Source: JAZDLC01 sp043802345 (lineage in GTDB: Bacteria > Planctomycetota > B15-G4 > JADJEK01). From it: a DNA stretch of 25,068 nt. The notes beneath the pieces were generated by a model, which saw nothing but the letters and a program-made list of their open reading frames with translations, did not search any database and was not told the DNA's origin. Numbering within the stretch: position 1 is the first letter of the stretch; each line of letters starts with the position of its first letter. A program made the translations under genes and the position numbers. This document shows, piece after piece, positions 8,390 to 16,195 of this stretch. The stretch covers positions 1-25,068 of the forward strand of contig JAZDLC010000014.1 of assembly GCA_043802345.1 (NCBI GenBank), in the 5' to 3' direction.

Positions 8390-9810
8390 GCGATCTCCTC
8401 CTCCTCAACGCCGATTCTGAGCGGCCATGCCTTCAGCAGCGCGGCTCCGAGAAGCGCGATGAGAAGGAACACGGGCAGGTTGACCAGGAACGGATGACGG
8501 CTTCCGAGCAGCTGGTTGGCCAGAAGCACCGTTCCGGCCAGCAGCGCCACGCCGATGAGCCGCGCGCTGACACCGGTCACGCCCACGTGGCGGCGCACGG
8601 CAAGTGCTGACGCCAGCAGGACCAGCATCTCCGTGGTCAGCGTCGTGCCGGCCGCGCCTTCCGCCCCGAACCGGGGAATGAGCAGCAGATTGAGCGCCAG
8701 GTTCAGCAGGGCCGCCAGCAGCGTGATGCGGGTGAACCGCGCCGCCTGCCCCGCAGCGATGAGTACCATGGAATGAGGGTAGCAGAGAAAGACGGCCGCC
8801 ATGGCCAGGCCCAGGATCCGCAGGCTGGGAGCAGCCTCCCGATAGGCCTCCCCGAAAGCGAGCGCCAGCAGCTCGGGAGCCAGCGCCAGCAGAATGGCGG
8901 CCGCGACTCCACCGATCAGCGCCATATAGAAGGTGCATTGCCGGAGGACTGCTCGCAGCAGGTCGGCCGACGCTTCGTGGCAGCGGGTGAGCACCGGAAA
9001 GACGACCTGCATGAACAGCGCGGGGACCATCAAGCCGACCGTCATCATCCGGTAGGCGACCGCATACTCCGCCACCTCCTCCGGACCCTTGAGCGGCCGC
9101 AGCATGATGGTGTCCATGTGGAAGTAGAGCGCCACCGCGATTGCGGCCACTCCGAGCGGCAAGGCCTCTCGCGCCAGCTGGAGCAAGACCTGTCTGTCCG
9201 GTCTCCGGCCGAGCTGGTCCCGTTTCCACGCCGCCCCCAGCACCAGCAGGTTCTGAGAAACGATGCCCGCGCCCCACGCGACCAGGTAGGGAGCCGCATG
9301 CCGCACCCCGCAGAAGTAGAGCAGCAGCCCGAGCAGCAGGAACAGCGTGTGGCCCGCAACCATGCCGATGGCGGGTACGCGAAAGTCGAGCCTCACCTCA
9401 AAGCCGATGGAAGCCGATCCGGCTGCGTGGCTCAACACGTGGACAGCCGCCAGCACCAGGAGCCAGCCGGTGACACCCTCCGGCTCGGCCAGCAACGCGA
9501 TCATGGCCAGCACGAGAAACGCGAACCCGCCCGCGATCGCCTTGAGCGCGATCGCGGCGATCACCGCGTCGCCCAGCGGACATTCCTTCGCCGCGACCAT
9601 TCGCACGCCGGCCCGGTTGACGCCGAAGTCGACCAGAGTCATGGTCAGCAAGAACAAGGTCAGATAGAACTGGTAGAGACCGAACTCTCCTTCCGTCAGC
9701 ACGCGGGCGAGGAGCACCGCGGACAGGACGAAATTCGTGGCGGCGGAGAAGAGGCGGGCACCGATCTGGAGTGAAGTGCCCTTCTGGATGCGGCGGGAGA
9801 GCGTCATCAT
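8386..9810 (-). CDS. Wzx-like polysaccharide flippase (MOP/PST superfamily)
   Basis: A 474-residue polytopic protein, the expected length for a PST-family O-antigen or exopolysaccharide translocase. It shows the usual opening: a short basic N-terminus, then GTSLQIGARLFSAATNFVLS, ARVLTEGEFGLYQF and a membrane helix. About 12-14 hydrophobic helices follow. FGEAYREAAPSLRILGLA and the following helix match the second-half signature (an LA..FG..Y..A...L..L pattern), and NLALNLLLIPRFGAEGAA matches the conserved N-x-x-L-N-x-x-LIPRFG-x-x-GAA motif. It should move undecaprenyl-linked sugar units across the inner membrane. The first ATG of the frame was used; only a weak GGAA precedes it by 9 bases. 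It is the first gene of the minus-strand operon ending at 3604. Confidence 0.92.
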   Translation of the reverse strand: MMTLSRRIQKGTSLQIGARLFSAATNFVLSAVLLARVLTEGEFGLYQFYLTLFLLTMTLVDFGVNRAGVRMVAAKECPLGDAVIAAIALKAIAGGFAFLVLAMIALLAEPEGVTGWLLVLAAVHVLSHAAGSASIGFEVRLDFRVPAIGMVAGHTLFLLLGLLLYFCGVRHAAPYLVAWGAGIVSQNLLVLGAAWKRDQLGRRPDRQVLLQLAREALPLGVAAIAVALYFHMDTIMLRPLKGPEEVAEYAVAYRMMTVGLMVPALFMQVVFPVLTRCHEASADLLRAVLRQCTFYMALIGGVAAAILLALAPELLALAFGEAYREAAPSLRILGLAMAAVFLCYPHSMVLIAAGQAARFTRITLLAALLNLALNLLLIPRFGAEGAAGTTLTTEMLVLLASALAVRRHVGVTGVSARLIGVALLAGTVLLANQLLGSRHPFLVNLPVFLLIALLGAALLKAWPLRIGVEEEEIA

Positions 9811-9860
9811 CGCTGCCGATTCCGCGCCTTCCGCAATCCGTTCCCGGGGGACGAGCGGAC

Positions 9861-10018
9861 TCGGTTCGGAGCTCGGGGAGGCGGGGTCAACCCTTCTGGA
9901 ACAGGGATCTCCCCCGAAGGGGATTATTCAGCCGACTCCTTCCGGTGGCTGCGCTGTAGGAATCACAATCCCTTCTGAAAGCAGGGTATTGCGAGCCACG
10001 GACCGAGCTCCGAGCCGA
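9861..10018. repeat. Long-range inverted repeat enclosing two similar short hairpins
   Basis: TCGGTTCGGAGCTCGG (9861-9876) is the reverse complement of CCGAGCTCCGAGCCGA (10003-10018) except at one base. Inside the 126-base loop two near copies occur: CCCTTCTGGAACAGGG (9891-9906) and CCCTTCTGAAAGCAGGG (9970-9986), each able to form a small CCCT/AGGG-type hairpin. The repeats are directly visible; whether they form a structured leader RNA, an operator set or decayed mobile DNA cannot be told. Confidence 0.5.
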
Positions 10019-10144
10019 TCCCGAACATGATACCGGTCCAACCGGAAATAGACAGAAGCAGTACCCACCTACCTTCCGGAACTGCGCCAACAGTCAGGAT
10101 TGAGACTGCGTCTCGCACCTGGACCTTCCCAAGAATCCCCATCT

Positions 10145-10217
10145 GAAACTCAGTGAAACTCAGTGCCGCACCACTTTCTTCAGTGAAGAAAGTGGTGCGG
10201 CACTGAGCGACTGAGCG
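10145..10217. repeat. Perfect 23-bp inverted repeat with 3-base loop, flanked by short direct repeats
   Basis: The left arm 10159-10181 (starting CTCAGTGCCGCACC) is perfectly complementary to the right arm 10185-10207 (ending GGTGCGGCACTGAG), with loop AGT at 10182-10184. To the left, GAAACTCAGT occurs twice in tandem (10145-10154 and 10155-10164), the second copy entering the arm. To the right, ACTGAGCG occurs twice in tandem (10202-10209 and 10210-10217). The palindrome has no T-tract and lies upstream of the gene at 10264, so it does not look like an ordinary terminator. A dispersed REP-type or MITE-like repeat fits better. Confidence 0.9.
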
Positions 10218-10263
10218 GAGAATTTGGCAGTCTAATGGGAGTCACTTACTACGATCGGAGCTC

Positions 10264-11973
10264 ATGAATCTGCTCCTCCTGCTTCCATTCTTGCTGCTCT
10301 TCCCGGACGCGCGCCAGGAGAAGGTCCTGGTCGTCCAGCTCACTCCCCGGCCGCATGAAGTTGTGGTCGGCGACGAGACAGTCCTTGTCGACCGGCTTAC
10401 CGAAACCCTGGCGGGACTCGAGGCCTCGGACGTGATTCTGCTGGTGGAGGGTGACGGGGGAACCCTGCCCGCGCGCGCCGCTCTCCAGGTCGTGGACCGC
10501 CTCCTCCGCTCGGGCCGACCCGTGCGGGTTGTCTTGCCGCGAAAGGCGGTTTGGCTCCAGGCGGAATCGCGTGGGCTCGATCTCCTGGAGTGGACCGCGT
10601 CCGCACCGGACATCGGGTTGATCTGCAGTGGCGGGGCCCCTCCCGACAGCTTTGCGGTCAGCGGACTCACGCCGCTCCTGGGAGTGGACCTGAGGGCCGC
10701 CGCCGCGATCTCCCGGGAATCTGATTCGCTGCTGCTCGCTTCCCACCCGGTCGGCCTGCTGGATGCCGACCTCCCGGGCGAACCCGGGCCGTCGGCTGCG
10801 CTGGCCCTCAGCCTGGGGACCGGCGTCCTGGCCAGCGACCTGTTCCAGGTCCTGAAGCAGGTTCATCAGAAGGGGTACGGAAGGGTCCTGTTCATGCTGA
10901 GGGGACCGGGCCAGGAACCGGGAGATGATGCCGGCCTGATCATCTCCCTGGATAGTGAAAGCGACCGGGCCAGGCCACTTCCTCAGCGGAAGGATCCTCC
11001 ATCGAGGAGGAGCGCTCCAGCCTACCGGGCCATCCGGCTGTTGGCGGAGGAAGCGCTGCTCGCCATGCGACTCGAGTTGGCCGCCGACGGCTCCATGCCC
11101 GGTGACGATGACTTCACGGAGGGCGAGGCCACGGCCCTGGCGCTCATGGCCTTTCTCGCCGCAGGCGTCCGGGCAGGCGACGGAACACCCTCCGGCGAGG
11201 CCGTGACCGCGATGGAACGCTGGCTGCTTTCCTGGCCCCCCGATCCCCGCAGGAGATACCCGCGGAGGGCGCGTACGATCGTCTCGACGGTGATGATCGA
11301 GGCGTACTGGCGCACCCGGCATCCGTGCCTCATGGGACGCGCGCAGGAAGGAATGGCGACCATTCTGAAGGAAATCTCCACCGACCGGGAGTTCCGGGAC
11401 GGAGTCGAGAAAGGGTTCGAGGCGATCGGCATCTCGCTGGGTGAGCGTTGCGGACTCAAAGGGGCTCGGGAGGCGCGGGACCACCTGGAGCGTCTCTTGA
11501 ATGAGGCGATCGAGCCGGAAACCGGGAAGATCGTCGCCGAGTTCTCGACCCGCAGCTCAACCGACTTCATCGCCCTGGCAAACGCGTTGACCCTGCTCGG
11601 CAACGACCCGGTCGCGGATCCACGAATTCAGTCCCTGTCGGGACAGAGCGCGGCGGAGCTGCCCTCCACGGACTCCAGGCTCCAGAATCCGCAGCGCCCC
11701 CTCTCCGCCTTCTTCCACGGCCGCTTCGCCCAGAATGCCGGCGACGTCGCCTTCGACCGGTTCGTGGAAATGCTCAAGGCCTCGCTGCCGAAAGCGGCCC
11801 CGGCCCGCGACTACGACATCGAGACCCTCGATCCGGAGGAGGTCCGGTCGCCCTGGAGCGGAGGCGGCCGCGTCCAATCTGTAGCCCGCGTCGCCCTGAT
11901 GACCTTTGCCTATGAGGTGCCGGACCTGGTCGCCCTCTCGCGGCCGGAAAAAAAGAGACAGCACCGCCGATAG
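10264..11973 (+). CDS. Secreted protein with tandem TolR/ExbD-like units and an alpha/alpha-toroid-like region
   Basis: A 569-residue protein, not recognised as a named family. Residues 1-16 form a hydrophobic export signal. Residues 20-93 follow the pattern of the periplasmic ExbD/TolR domain: a V-V-x-G-x-x-x-V segment, a helix, VILLVEGDGG and then AALQVVDRLLRSGRPVRVVLP. Residues about 175-213 repeat the second half (SDLFQVLKQVHQKGYGRVLFM), suggesting two tandem units. Residues 253-375 show helical repeats like the prenyltransferase/terpenoid-cyclase toroid: ALLAMRLELAADGSMPG, then ATALALMAFLAAGVRAGDG, then a segment ending TRHPCLMGRAQEGMATIL. Toroid-like helices may continue to about 550. 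GGAG sits 4 bases before the ATG. Neither the catalytic DxDD of squalene-hopene cyclases nor a TolR membrane anchor was seen, so a non-enzymatic envelope role is likely. Domain calls rest on pattern reading. Confidence 0.72.
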   Translation: MNLLLLLPFLLLFPDARQEKVLVVQLTPRPHEVVVGDETVLVDRLTETLAGLEASDVILLVEGDGGTLPARAALQVVDRLLRSGRPVRVVLPRKAVWLQAESRGLDLLEWTASAPDIGLICSGGAPPDSFAVSGLTPLLGVDLRAAAAISRESDSLLLASHPVGLLDADLPGEPGPSAALALSLGTGVLASDLFQVLKQVHQKGYGRVLFMLRGPGQEPGDDAGLIISLDSESDRARPLPQRKDPPSRRSAPAYRAIRLLAEEALLAMRLELAADGSMPGDDDFTEGEATALALMAFLAAGVRAGDGTPSGEAVTAMERWLLSWPPDPRRRYPRRARTIVSTVMIEAYWRTRHPCLMGRAQEGMATILKEISTDREFRDGVEKGFEAIGISLGERCGLKGAREARDHLERLLNEAIEPETGKIVAEFSTRSSTDFIALANALTLLGNDPVADPRIQSLSGQSAAELPSTDSRLQNPQRPLSAFFHGRFAQNAGDVAFDRFVEMLKASLPKAAPARDYDIETLDPEEVRSPWSGGGRVQSVARVALMTFAYEVPDLVALSRPEKKRQHRR

Positions 11974-12168
11974 TGGCCCGCCGGGGAGGAGACGCAACTG
12001 CCAACGAACCCACTGCCGCTCCACAACTTAGACCAAAACCCCCGCGTCACCCGTTGCTCCTGCACGAGAAAGGACATACAGTTCGCCGGTCCCAAGCCTG
12101 GAGATCGGCAATCGATGGGGTAATATAGGGAATCCTCCCAATTGACTGGGACCTGAAGGAGCTTGAAC

Positions 12169-13302
12169 ATGCGTTCGGTACGACTTGCCCTTGGATTCGG
12201 GCTGATTCTGAGCAATCTAGCCCTTGCGGACGACTCCGCGGTTCTCTGTGTCAACGGCCCTTCCAGCATCGGCGTCGTCCATCTCCTGGGCGATCTCCCG
12301 CCGACGGATACGGAGTTGACCATCCTCAGGGACGGCAATACGGATGCGGATCTTCACTGGACCAGCTCGATCAGTGGAACGATCTCCTCACACGTATCGC
12401 TGACCCCCTCCTCCGGCACCATTCATCCGGGTCAGGGGATGGAAGACGTGGACCCGATCCATGTCGGGACGTATTCGCTGAATGTGCATACGACGGGTGG
12501 CGCCCAGCGCGCGCAGCTCAGCGTGAATGTGTCAGCCATGGCCTCCGGCTTCTACTCCGGAACATTGACCATTCAGAACGCGGAAGTGCCGGCGAACTTC
12601 GTCAACATCCCGCTGACTCTGAATGTCACCTCGATCAACTTCACGCCGGGCGACACACTGGTGGGTGAGATCGACCCGGAAGCCGACGCGGATGCAGCCG
12701 GCTTCTACGGCCTCAAGGGAATGTCCCTGCGCCTGACCATCCGGAAATCGACCGAGGTCGAGAAACTGCGGATCACGGTGTTGGATCCCAGTGCCGTCCC
12801 CGTCAGGTCGTTTGTCGTCAGGACCGACCGGAACCACAACAAGAAGGTCGTCCTTGACGAACACGGCTTCTTCCTGCTCCGGGTGGAGAGCGAGGATGGA
12901 ACGACTGGTGCGTACGAGATCAAGACCGGACGTATCCTGCCCGGCAACGCCCTGCCGCACACTTTCTTCAAGAAGCAGAACAAGGTTGACCCGACCGTCG
13001 TCCATGTGAAGTTCGCGGGTCTCCCGGGCGCGTTCGTGAACGTCAACTTCATTCCCAAGCTTCCGCTGGAGGTGGACGAGATCCAGCTCACTGCGTTCAC
13101 CGTCCCATCGGGCGAAACATTCAACACCTCGGGCTTCTCAGCGGACAGCCTCACCGCGTTCCATCTCGTGCGAGTGCCGCTGGCCCAGACGGGGATCTAC
13201 GATCTGGCGCTCAGAATCTCCGGTATCAAGGGTGATATCGTGAGGGTTCCGGTCTGGCAGTTCCAGCCGAAGGGGCACTCCACCATCAATCTGGACGAGT
13301 AG
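12169..13302 (+). CDS. Secreted BACON-like plus PPC-like beta-sandwich protein
   Basis: A 377-residue exported protein. Residues 1-21 are a clear signal peptide (basic start, hydrophobic core, ALADD cleavage region). Residues about 45-153 look like BACON/ASPM-type Ig-like repeats; ASGFYSGTLTIQNAEVPANF and the IPLTLNV strand are the typical closing pattern. Residues 157-255 fit a bacterial pre-peptidase C-terminal (PPC) domain: FTPGDTLVGEIDPEADADAAG, LRLTIRKS, ITVLDPS and the closing GAYEIKT. About 120 further beta-rich residues follow. No protease, lipase or glycosidase motif was found, so it may be a structural or adhesive surface protein. AAGGAG 7 bases upstream selects ATG 12169 over an in-frame TTG at 12163. 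A TAATAT box at 12121-12126 could be a -10, but no good -35 accompanies it. Confidence 0.8.
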   Translation: MRSVRLALGFGLILSNLALADDSAVLCVNGPSSIGVVHLLGDLPPTDTELTILRDGNTDADLHWTSSISGTISSHVSLTPSSGTIHPGQGMEDVDPIHVGTYSLNVHTTGGAQRAQLSVNVSAMASGFYSGTLTIQNAEVPANFVNIPLTLNVTSINFTPGDTLVGEIDPEADADAAGFYGLKGMSLRLTIRKSTEVEKLRITVLDPSAVPVRSFVVRTDRNHNKKVVLDEHGFFLLRVESEDGTTGAYEIKTGRILPGNALPHTFFKKQNKVDPTVVHVKFAGLPGAFVNVNFIPKLPLEVDEIQLTAFTVPSGETFNTSGFSADSLTAFHLVRVPLAQTGIYDLALRISGIKGDIVRVPVWQFQPKGHSTINLDE

Positions 13303-13327
13303 CCCCCACGCCACCAGAGTCCCCGAG

Positions 13328-13368
13328 AAGGGCGCCGCCGGCATGCCTGAACCTGCGGCGCCCTTTCC
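13328..13368 (+). terminator. Rho-independent-type terminator after the PPC-domain gene
   Basis: AAGGGCGCCGC (13328-13338) pairs perfectly with GCGGCGCCCTT (13355-13365) across a 16-base loop, and a short CTTTCC tail follows. It begins 25 bases after the stop codon at 13302. The stem is strong and GC-rich; the T-tract is short, as is common in GC-rich genomes. Confidence 0.65.
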
Positions 13369-13502
13369 ATTTGCGCCCCGCTCCTCCGGCTTCACCAGAT
13401 TCCCCCTGGATCTCGCTTTATTTCTGAATCCGATCAGGCCGATGACTTCCGGCGATGGAACTTGTCCGCGAAGGATTCTTTCTGGCGACCGGCGCGCCGC
13501 GA

Positions 13503-13517
13503 CCAGGTTGTACCTGG
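13503..13517. promoter_or_regulatory. Short perfect dyad upstream of the Hpt gene
   Basis: CCAGGT and ACCTGG flank a 3-base TGT centre, about 60 bases before the Hpt start codon. The size and symmetry suit a dimeric repressor site. Such a short dyad can occur by chance in GC-rich DNA. Confidence 0.25.
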
Positions 13518-13576
13518 CGTGGGACGTGCCGGGAGGGTACCGGAATCGCGGCCGCACCACGAGGGAGCCGAGTTGT

Positions 13577-13966
13577 ATGAGCGACCCGAATGTGATTCGG
13601 ACCGGAGCACCTGCTTCCTGTCTGGACTTGAAGGTCATCGAGGCGCTGAGAGACCTGGGAGGGGCCGATGACCCCGGCCTGCTGGTCGAGCTGATCGACG
13701 TCTTCCTGAAAGACTCCCCGGAGCGTGTTGAAGGCGTCGACGCCGCCGTTCGGAACCAGGACGCGGAAGGTCTGGCAGCCGCGGCCCACGGACTCAAGTC
13801 CAGCGCCGCCAACATGGGAGCCAGCAGGGTATCGAAACTCTGCCGGACGCTTGAAGCCATGGGACGGGGGAACGACCTTCAAGGGGCAGCAGAACTGCTC
13901 CAGGAACTGAAAGCCGAGTTCTCTCTGGTAGAGAGCGCTTTCGAAGAAATCAGGAGCCGGGAATGA
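13577..13966 (+). CDS. Histidine phosphotransfer (Hpt) domain protein
   Basis: A 129-residue stand-alone Hpt protein. The helical-bundle pattern is typical: LLVELIDVFLKDSPERVEGV (35-54), then AAAHGLKSSAANMGA, in which His71 is the phosphorylated residue of the AH-x-LK-S-x-x-x-x-GA signature, and finally LCRTLE and a last helix. Hpt proteins receive phosphate from a hybrid kinase receiver and pass it to another receiver. The next gene, 55 bases downstream on the same strand, carries a complete receiver domain and is the obvious partner. ATG 13577 is preceded by GGGAG at 9 bases. The frame is open upstream to 13343 but reads as non-protein. No histidine kinase is in the window. Confidence 0.92.
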   Translation: MSDPNVIRTGAPASCLDLKVIEALRDLGGADDPGLLVELIDVFLKDSPERVEGVDAAVRNQDAEGLAAAAHGLKSSAANMGASRVSKLCRTLEAMGRGNDLQGAAELLQELKAEFSLVESAFEEIRSRE

Positions 13967-14021
13967 CCGGCTCGGGCCCGTGGAACCGTGAAGCCCGCAA
14001 ACATGGACGGGAACTCGCCCG

Positions 14022-15998
14022 ATGAGCACTCCCTTTGACGAACTGAAGCTGACTGGAAACCTGCCCTCCCCCTCTGGCGTGGGGATGGCCATTCTCCGCC
14101 TGACCCGGAACGACGACTTCAGGGCCGAGGATCTGGCAAAGACGATTCAGTCCGACCCGGCGTTGACCGGGAGGGTCGTCAAGATGTCGAACTCGGTCTC
14201 GGCCGGCGGTGTGACCCAGATCACCGGAGTCGCGGAAGCCGTGGTGCGGCTGGGCATCCGCGCCGTGCGGAACATCGCCCTCGGCTTCTCCCTGGTCTCA
14301 TCCTACCGCAAGGGGAAGTGCACCTCGTTCAACTTCGGCCAGTTCTGGGCCGGCTCCCTCGCCCGGGCGATCGCGGCCCAGGCCCTGGCACGGGCGACCC
14401 GAACGACGGAGCCCGCGGAGGCGTACATCTGCGCCCTGCTCTCGGGAATCGGACGCCTGGCCCTGGCCTCGGTGCACCCGAATCCCTACTCGGAGCTGCT
14501 GGACCGATGCGTCGGCTTCACCGAGACCGCCCTGGCCCGGGCGGAGAAGGATGTCTTCGGCATCGACCACCTGGAAGTCGCTGAGGCGATGTTCGAGGAC
14601 TGGCATTTGCCGCAGGCCCACGGCAAGGCCGTCGTCGCCTTCGTCGGGCCGCCGGAGGATGACACGGATCTTGGCAGGAGTGGCAACGCGCTGAGAGACC
14701 TGCTGCGAGTGGTCGCGCCGATCGCGGACATGGTCGTGGCCGAGGAGGAGGACCGGCCCCGACTCCGCAAGGCGCTGGAGCCGTCGCGCAATGCGATCAA
14801 GATGGACGCCGCCACGTTCAACTCGCTGGGAGACACGCTCGTGAGCGAGTGGCAGGAATGGGGCAAGGTCCTCTCCGTCCCCACCCAGAACGTCGCCCCG
14901 TTCGCGGAGTTGCTCGAGCTGGCCGACCAGGCGCCGGAAGAGAAGAAGAGCGAGGACCCCGCGCGCCGCGTCTTCACCGCGGACATCGACGCGGCCTCTC
15001 TTGATTCAAGCAACAACGAGGAGCTGGGGCGCCTGACCGTGATGGCGGTCGACGACGACCCGGTCTCGCTGAGGCTCCTGGTGGCGTACCTGAAGAAGAG
15101 CGAGTTCGACGTGTTCACCGCGACCGACGGCATGGCCGCGCTCACCCTGGCCCTGGAGAAGAACCCGCACATCGTCGTCACCGACTGGATGATGCCGAAG
15201 ATGAATGGGGTGGAACTCACCCGCAGCCTGCGCAAGACCGAGATCGGCAGGGATATGTACATCCTGCTGCTGACCGGACGGGAAGAGGAAGACAGGGTCG
15301 TGGAGGCGTTCGACGCGGGAGTGGACGACTTCGTCACCAAACCGGCCAACCCGAGGATTCTCCTCTCCAGAGTGCACGCGGGAGAGCGGCTGGTGCGGCT
15401 CCAGGACAAGGTCGCGCAGGACAAGGAGCGCATGAAGCGCCAGATGGCGCGGATGGCGGTCCTGAACCGCAAGCTGACCCAGACCTCCGTGACGGACGCG
15501 CTCACCGAGCTTCCCAACAGGCGCCACGCGATGGCCTGCCTGAAGGAAGAGTTCGACCGGCGGGATTCACAGAAGCGCGGCAGGATGTCGCTGGTAATGT
15601 TCGATCTCGACTACTTCAAGAACGTGAACGACGTCTACGGACACGACACCGGCGACGCGGTCCTGGTGGAGATCTCGAAGTTATTCCAGAGCAAGCTCCG
15701 CAAGGGGGACACGATCTGCCGGATCGGCGGGGAGGAATTCCTGGTGATCTGCCCCGGCTCCGACGCGGCGGGCGCGGCGAAGGTGGCGGAGCGCCTGCGG
15801 ACGGCGGCCGAAGGGCACATCATCAATCACGGGTCGTTCAGCCAGAGCATCACCTGCAGCTTCGGCGTGGCCGAGTGCGCGGAGGACTTCACCAGCCTGG
15901 ACGAACTCCTGAAGGCCGCGGACCTCTCGGTCTACAAATCGAAGGAAGCCGGCCGGAACCGGGTAACCGTCTTCGGGGAGCCGGTCGCCACCGGCTGA
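14022..15998 (+). CDS. HDOD-REC-GGDEF response regulator, probable diguanylate cyclase
   Basis: A 658-residue three-part signalling protein. Residues 7-290 form an HDOD domain (a catalytically dead HD relative), with LAKTIQSDPALTGRVVKMSNS (38-58), VAEAVVRLGIRAVRNIALG (70-88) and LLSGIGRLALASV. Residues 337-460 form a complete receiver: DDD at 344-346, phospho-acceptor Asp388 in VTDWMMP, Thr418 in LLTG and Lys440 in TKPAN. A coiled-coil-like linker (455-490) leads to a GGDEF domain (491-652) with DALTELPNRR, FDLDYFKNVND and an intact GGEEF at 569-573. The RKGD at 560-563, five residues before GGEEF, is an RxxD inhibitory site, so c-di-GMP feedback is expected. Phosphorylation, probably through the neighbouring Hpt protein, should activate c-di-GMP synthesis. 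HDOD plus GGDEF in one chain is less common than REC-GGDEF. Confidence 0.94.
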   Translation: MSTPFDELKLTGNLPSPSGVGMAILRLTRNDDFRAEDLAKTIQSDPALTGRVVKMSNSVSAGGVTQITGVAEAVVRLGIRAVRNIALGFSLVSSYRKGKCTSFNFGQFWAGSLARAIAAQALARATRTTEPAEAYICALLSGIGRLALASVHPNPYSELLDRCVGFTETALARAEKDVFGIDHLEVAEAMFEDWHLPQAHGKAVVAFVGPPEDDTDLGRSGNALRDLLRVVAPIADMVVAEEEDRPRLRKALEPSRNAIKMDAATFNSLGDTLVSEWQEWGKVLSVPTQNVAPFAELLELADQAPEEKKSEDPARRVFTADIDAASLDSSNNEELGRLTVMAVDDDPVSLRLLVAYLKKSEFDVFTATDGMAALTLALEKNPHIVVTDWMMPKMNGVELTRSLRKTEIGRDMYILLLTGREEEDRVVEAFDAGVDDFVTKPANPRILLSRVHAGERLVRLQDKVAQDKERMKRQMARMAVLNRKLTQTSVTDALTELPNRRHAMACLKEEFDRRDSQKRGRMSLVMFDLDYFKNVNDVYGHDTGDAVLVEISKLFQSKLRKGDTICRIGGEEFLVICPGSDAAGAAKVAERLRTAAEGHIINHGSFSQSITCSFGVAECAEDFTSLDELLKAADLSVYKSKEAGRNRVTVFGEPVATG

Positions 15999-16025
15999 CC
16001 CCGGGGACCGCGAAACCCCCGGGGG
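15979..16025 (+). other. Possible GC-rich hairpins at the end of the HDOD-REC-GGDEF gene
   Basis: AGCCGGT (15979-15985) and ACCGGCT (15990-15996) form a 7-bp stem that includes the first stop base. Just after it, CCCCGGGG (15999-16006) can pair with CCCCGGGG inside 16016-16025. There is no T-tract, so a factor-independent terminator is doubtful; RNA-stabilising hairpins are possible. Confidence 0.25.
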
Positions 16026-16195
16026 AGGGGCCCGGACGAGGCGTGGAACCGGGGAGTTCCCTCCGAAAACGAGTGGTGCGCAGCCGCCGGCTGGCACGGT
16101 CTCTCCGCCCGCGTCTTTGCGCGGTTTCCGCGCGACGGTGGTGAGCCGACCGGGTTAAGATCCGACGTTTATCCCTCCGTGGTCGTGGAACCAGC

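Larger units (their letters stand above)
9811..10263. other. Gene-free spacer between divergent genes, rich in inverted and direct repeats
   Basis: No credible protein gene lies here. The spacer must hold the promoters of the flippase operon (minus) and of the gene at 10264 (plus), but no box pair of good quality was recognised. It contains a long-range inverted repeat (9861-9876 with 10003-10018), two CCCTTCTG...CAGGG copies (9891-9906 and 9970-9986), a small CCCC/GGGG hairpin near 9912-9923 and a perfect 23-bp hairpin (10159-10207), which are described separately. Confidence 0.75.

Noticed and set aside
10225..10254. TTGGCA and TACGAT as a promoter for the gene at 10264
   Set aside because: The spacer is 20 bases and the -10 would end only 9 bases before the start codon, on top of the ribosome binding site.
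10249..11484. 411-codon minus-strand frame opposite the TolR-like/toroid gene
   Set aside because: No domain pattern, while the plus frame has a signal peptide, ribosome binding site and structured repeats.
13515..13529. TGG-N11-GC spacing resembling a sigma54 -24/-12 promoter before the Hpt gene
   Set aside because: Only the GG and GC pairs fit. The CAC and TT parts of the consensus are missing, and GG-N10-GC is frequent by chance in GC-rich DNA.
14022..15998. HDOD region as an active HD phosphohydrolase
   Set aside because: The His-Asp metal-binding pairs of HD/HD-GYP enzymes are not visible, and the sequence follows the HDOD pattern.
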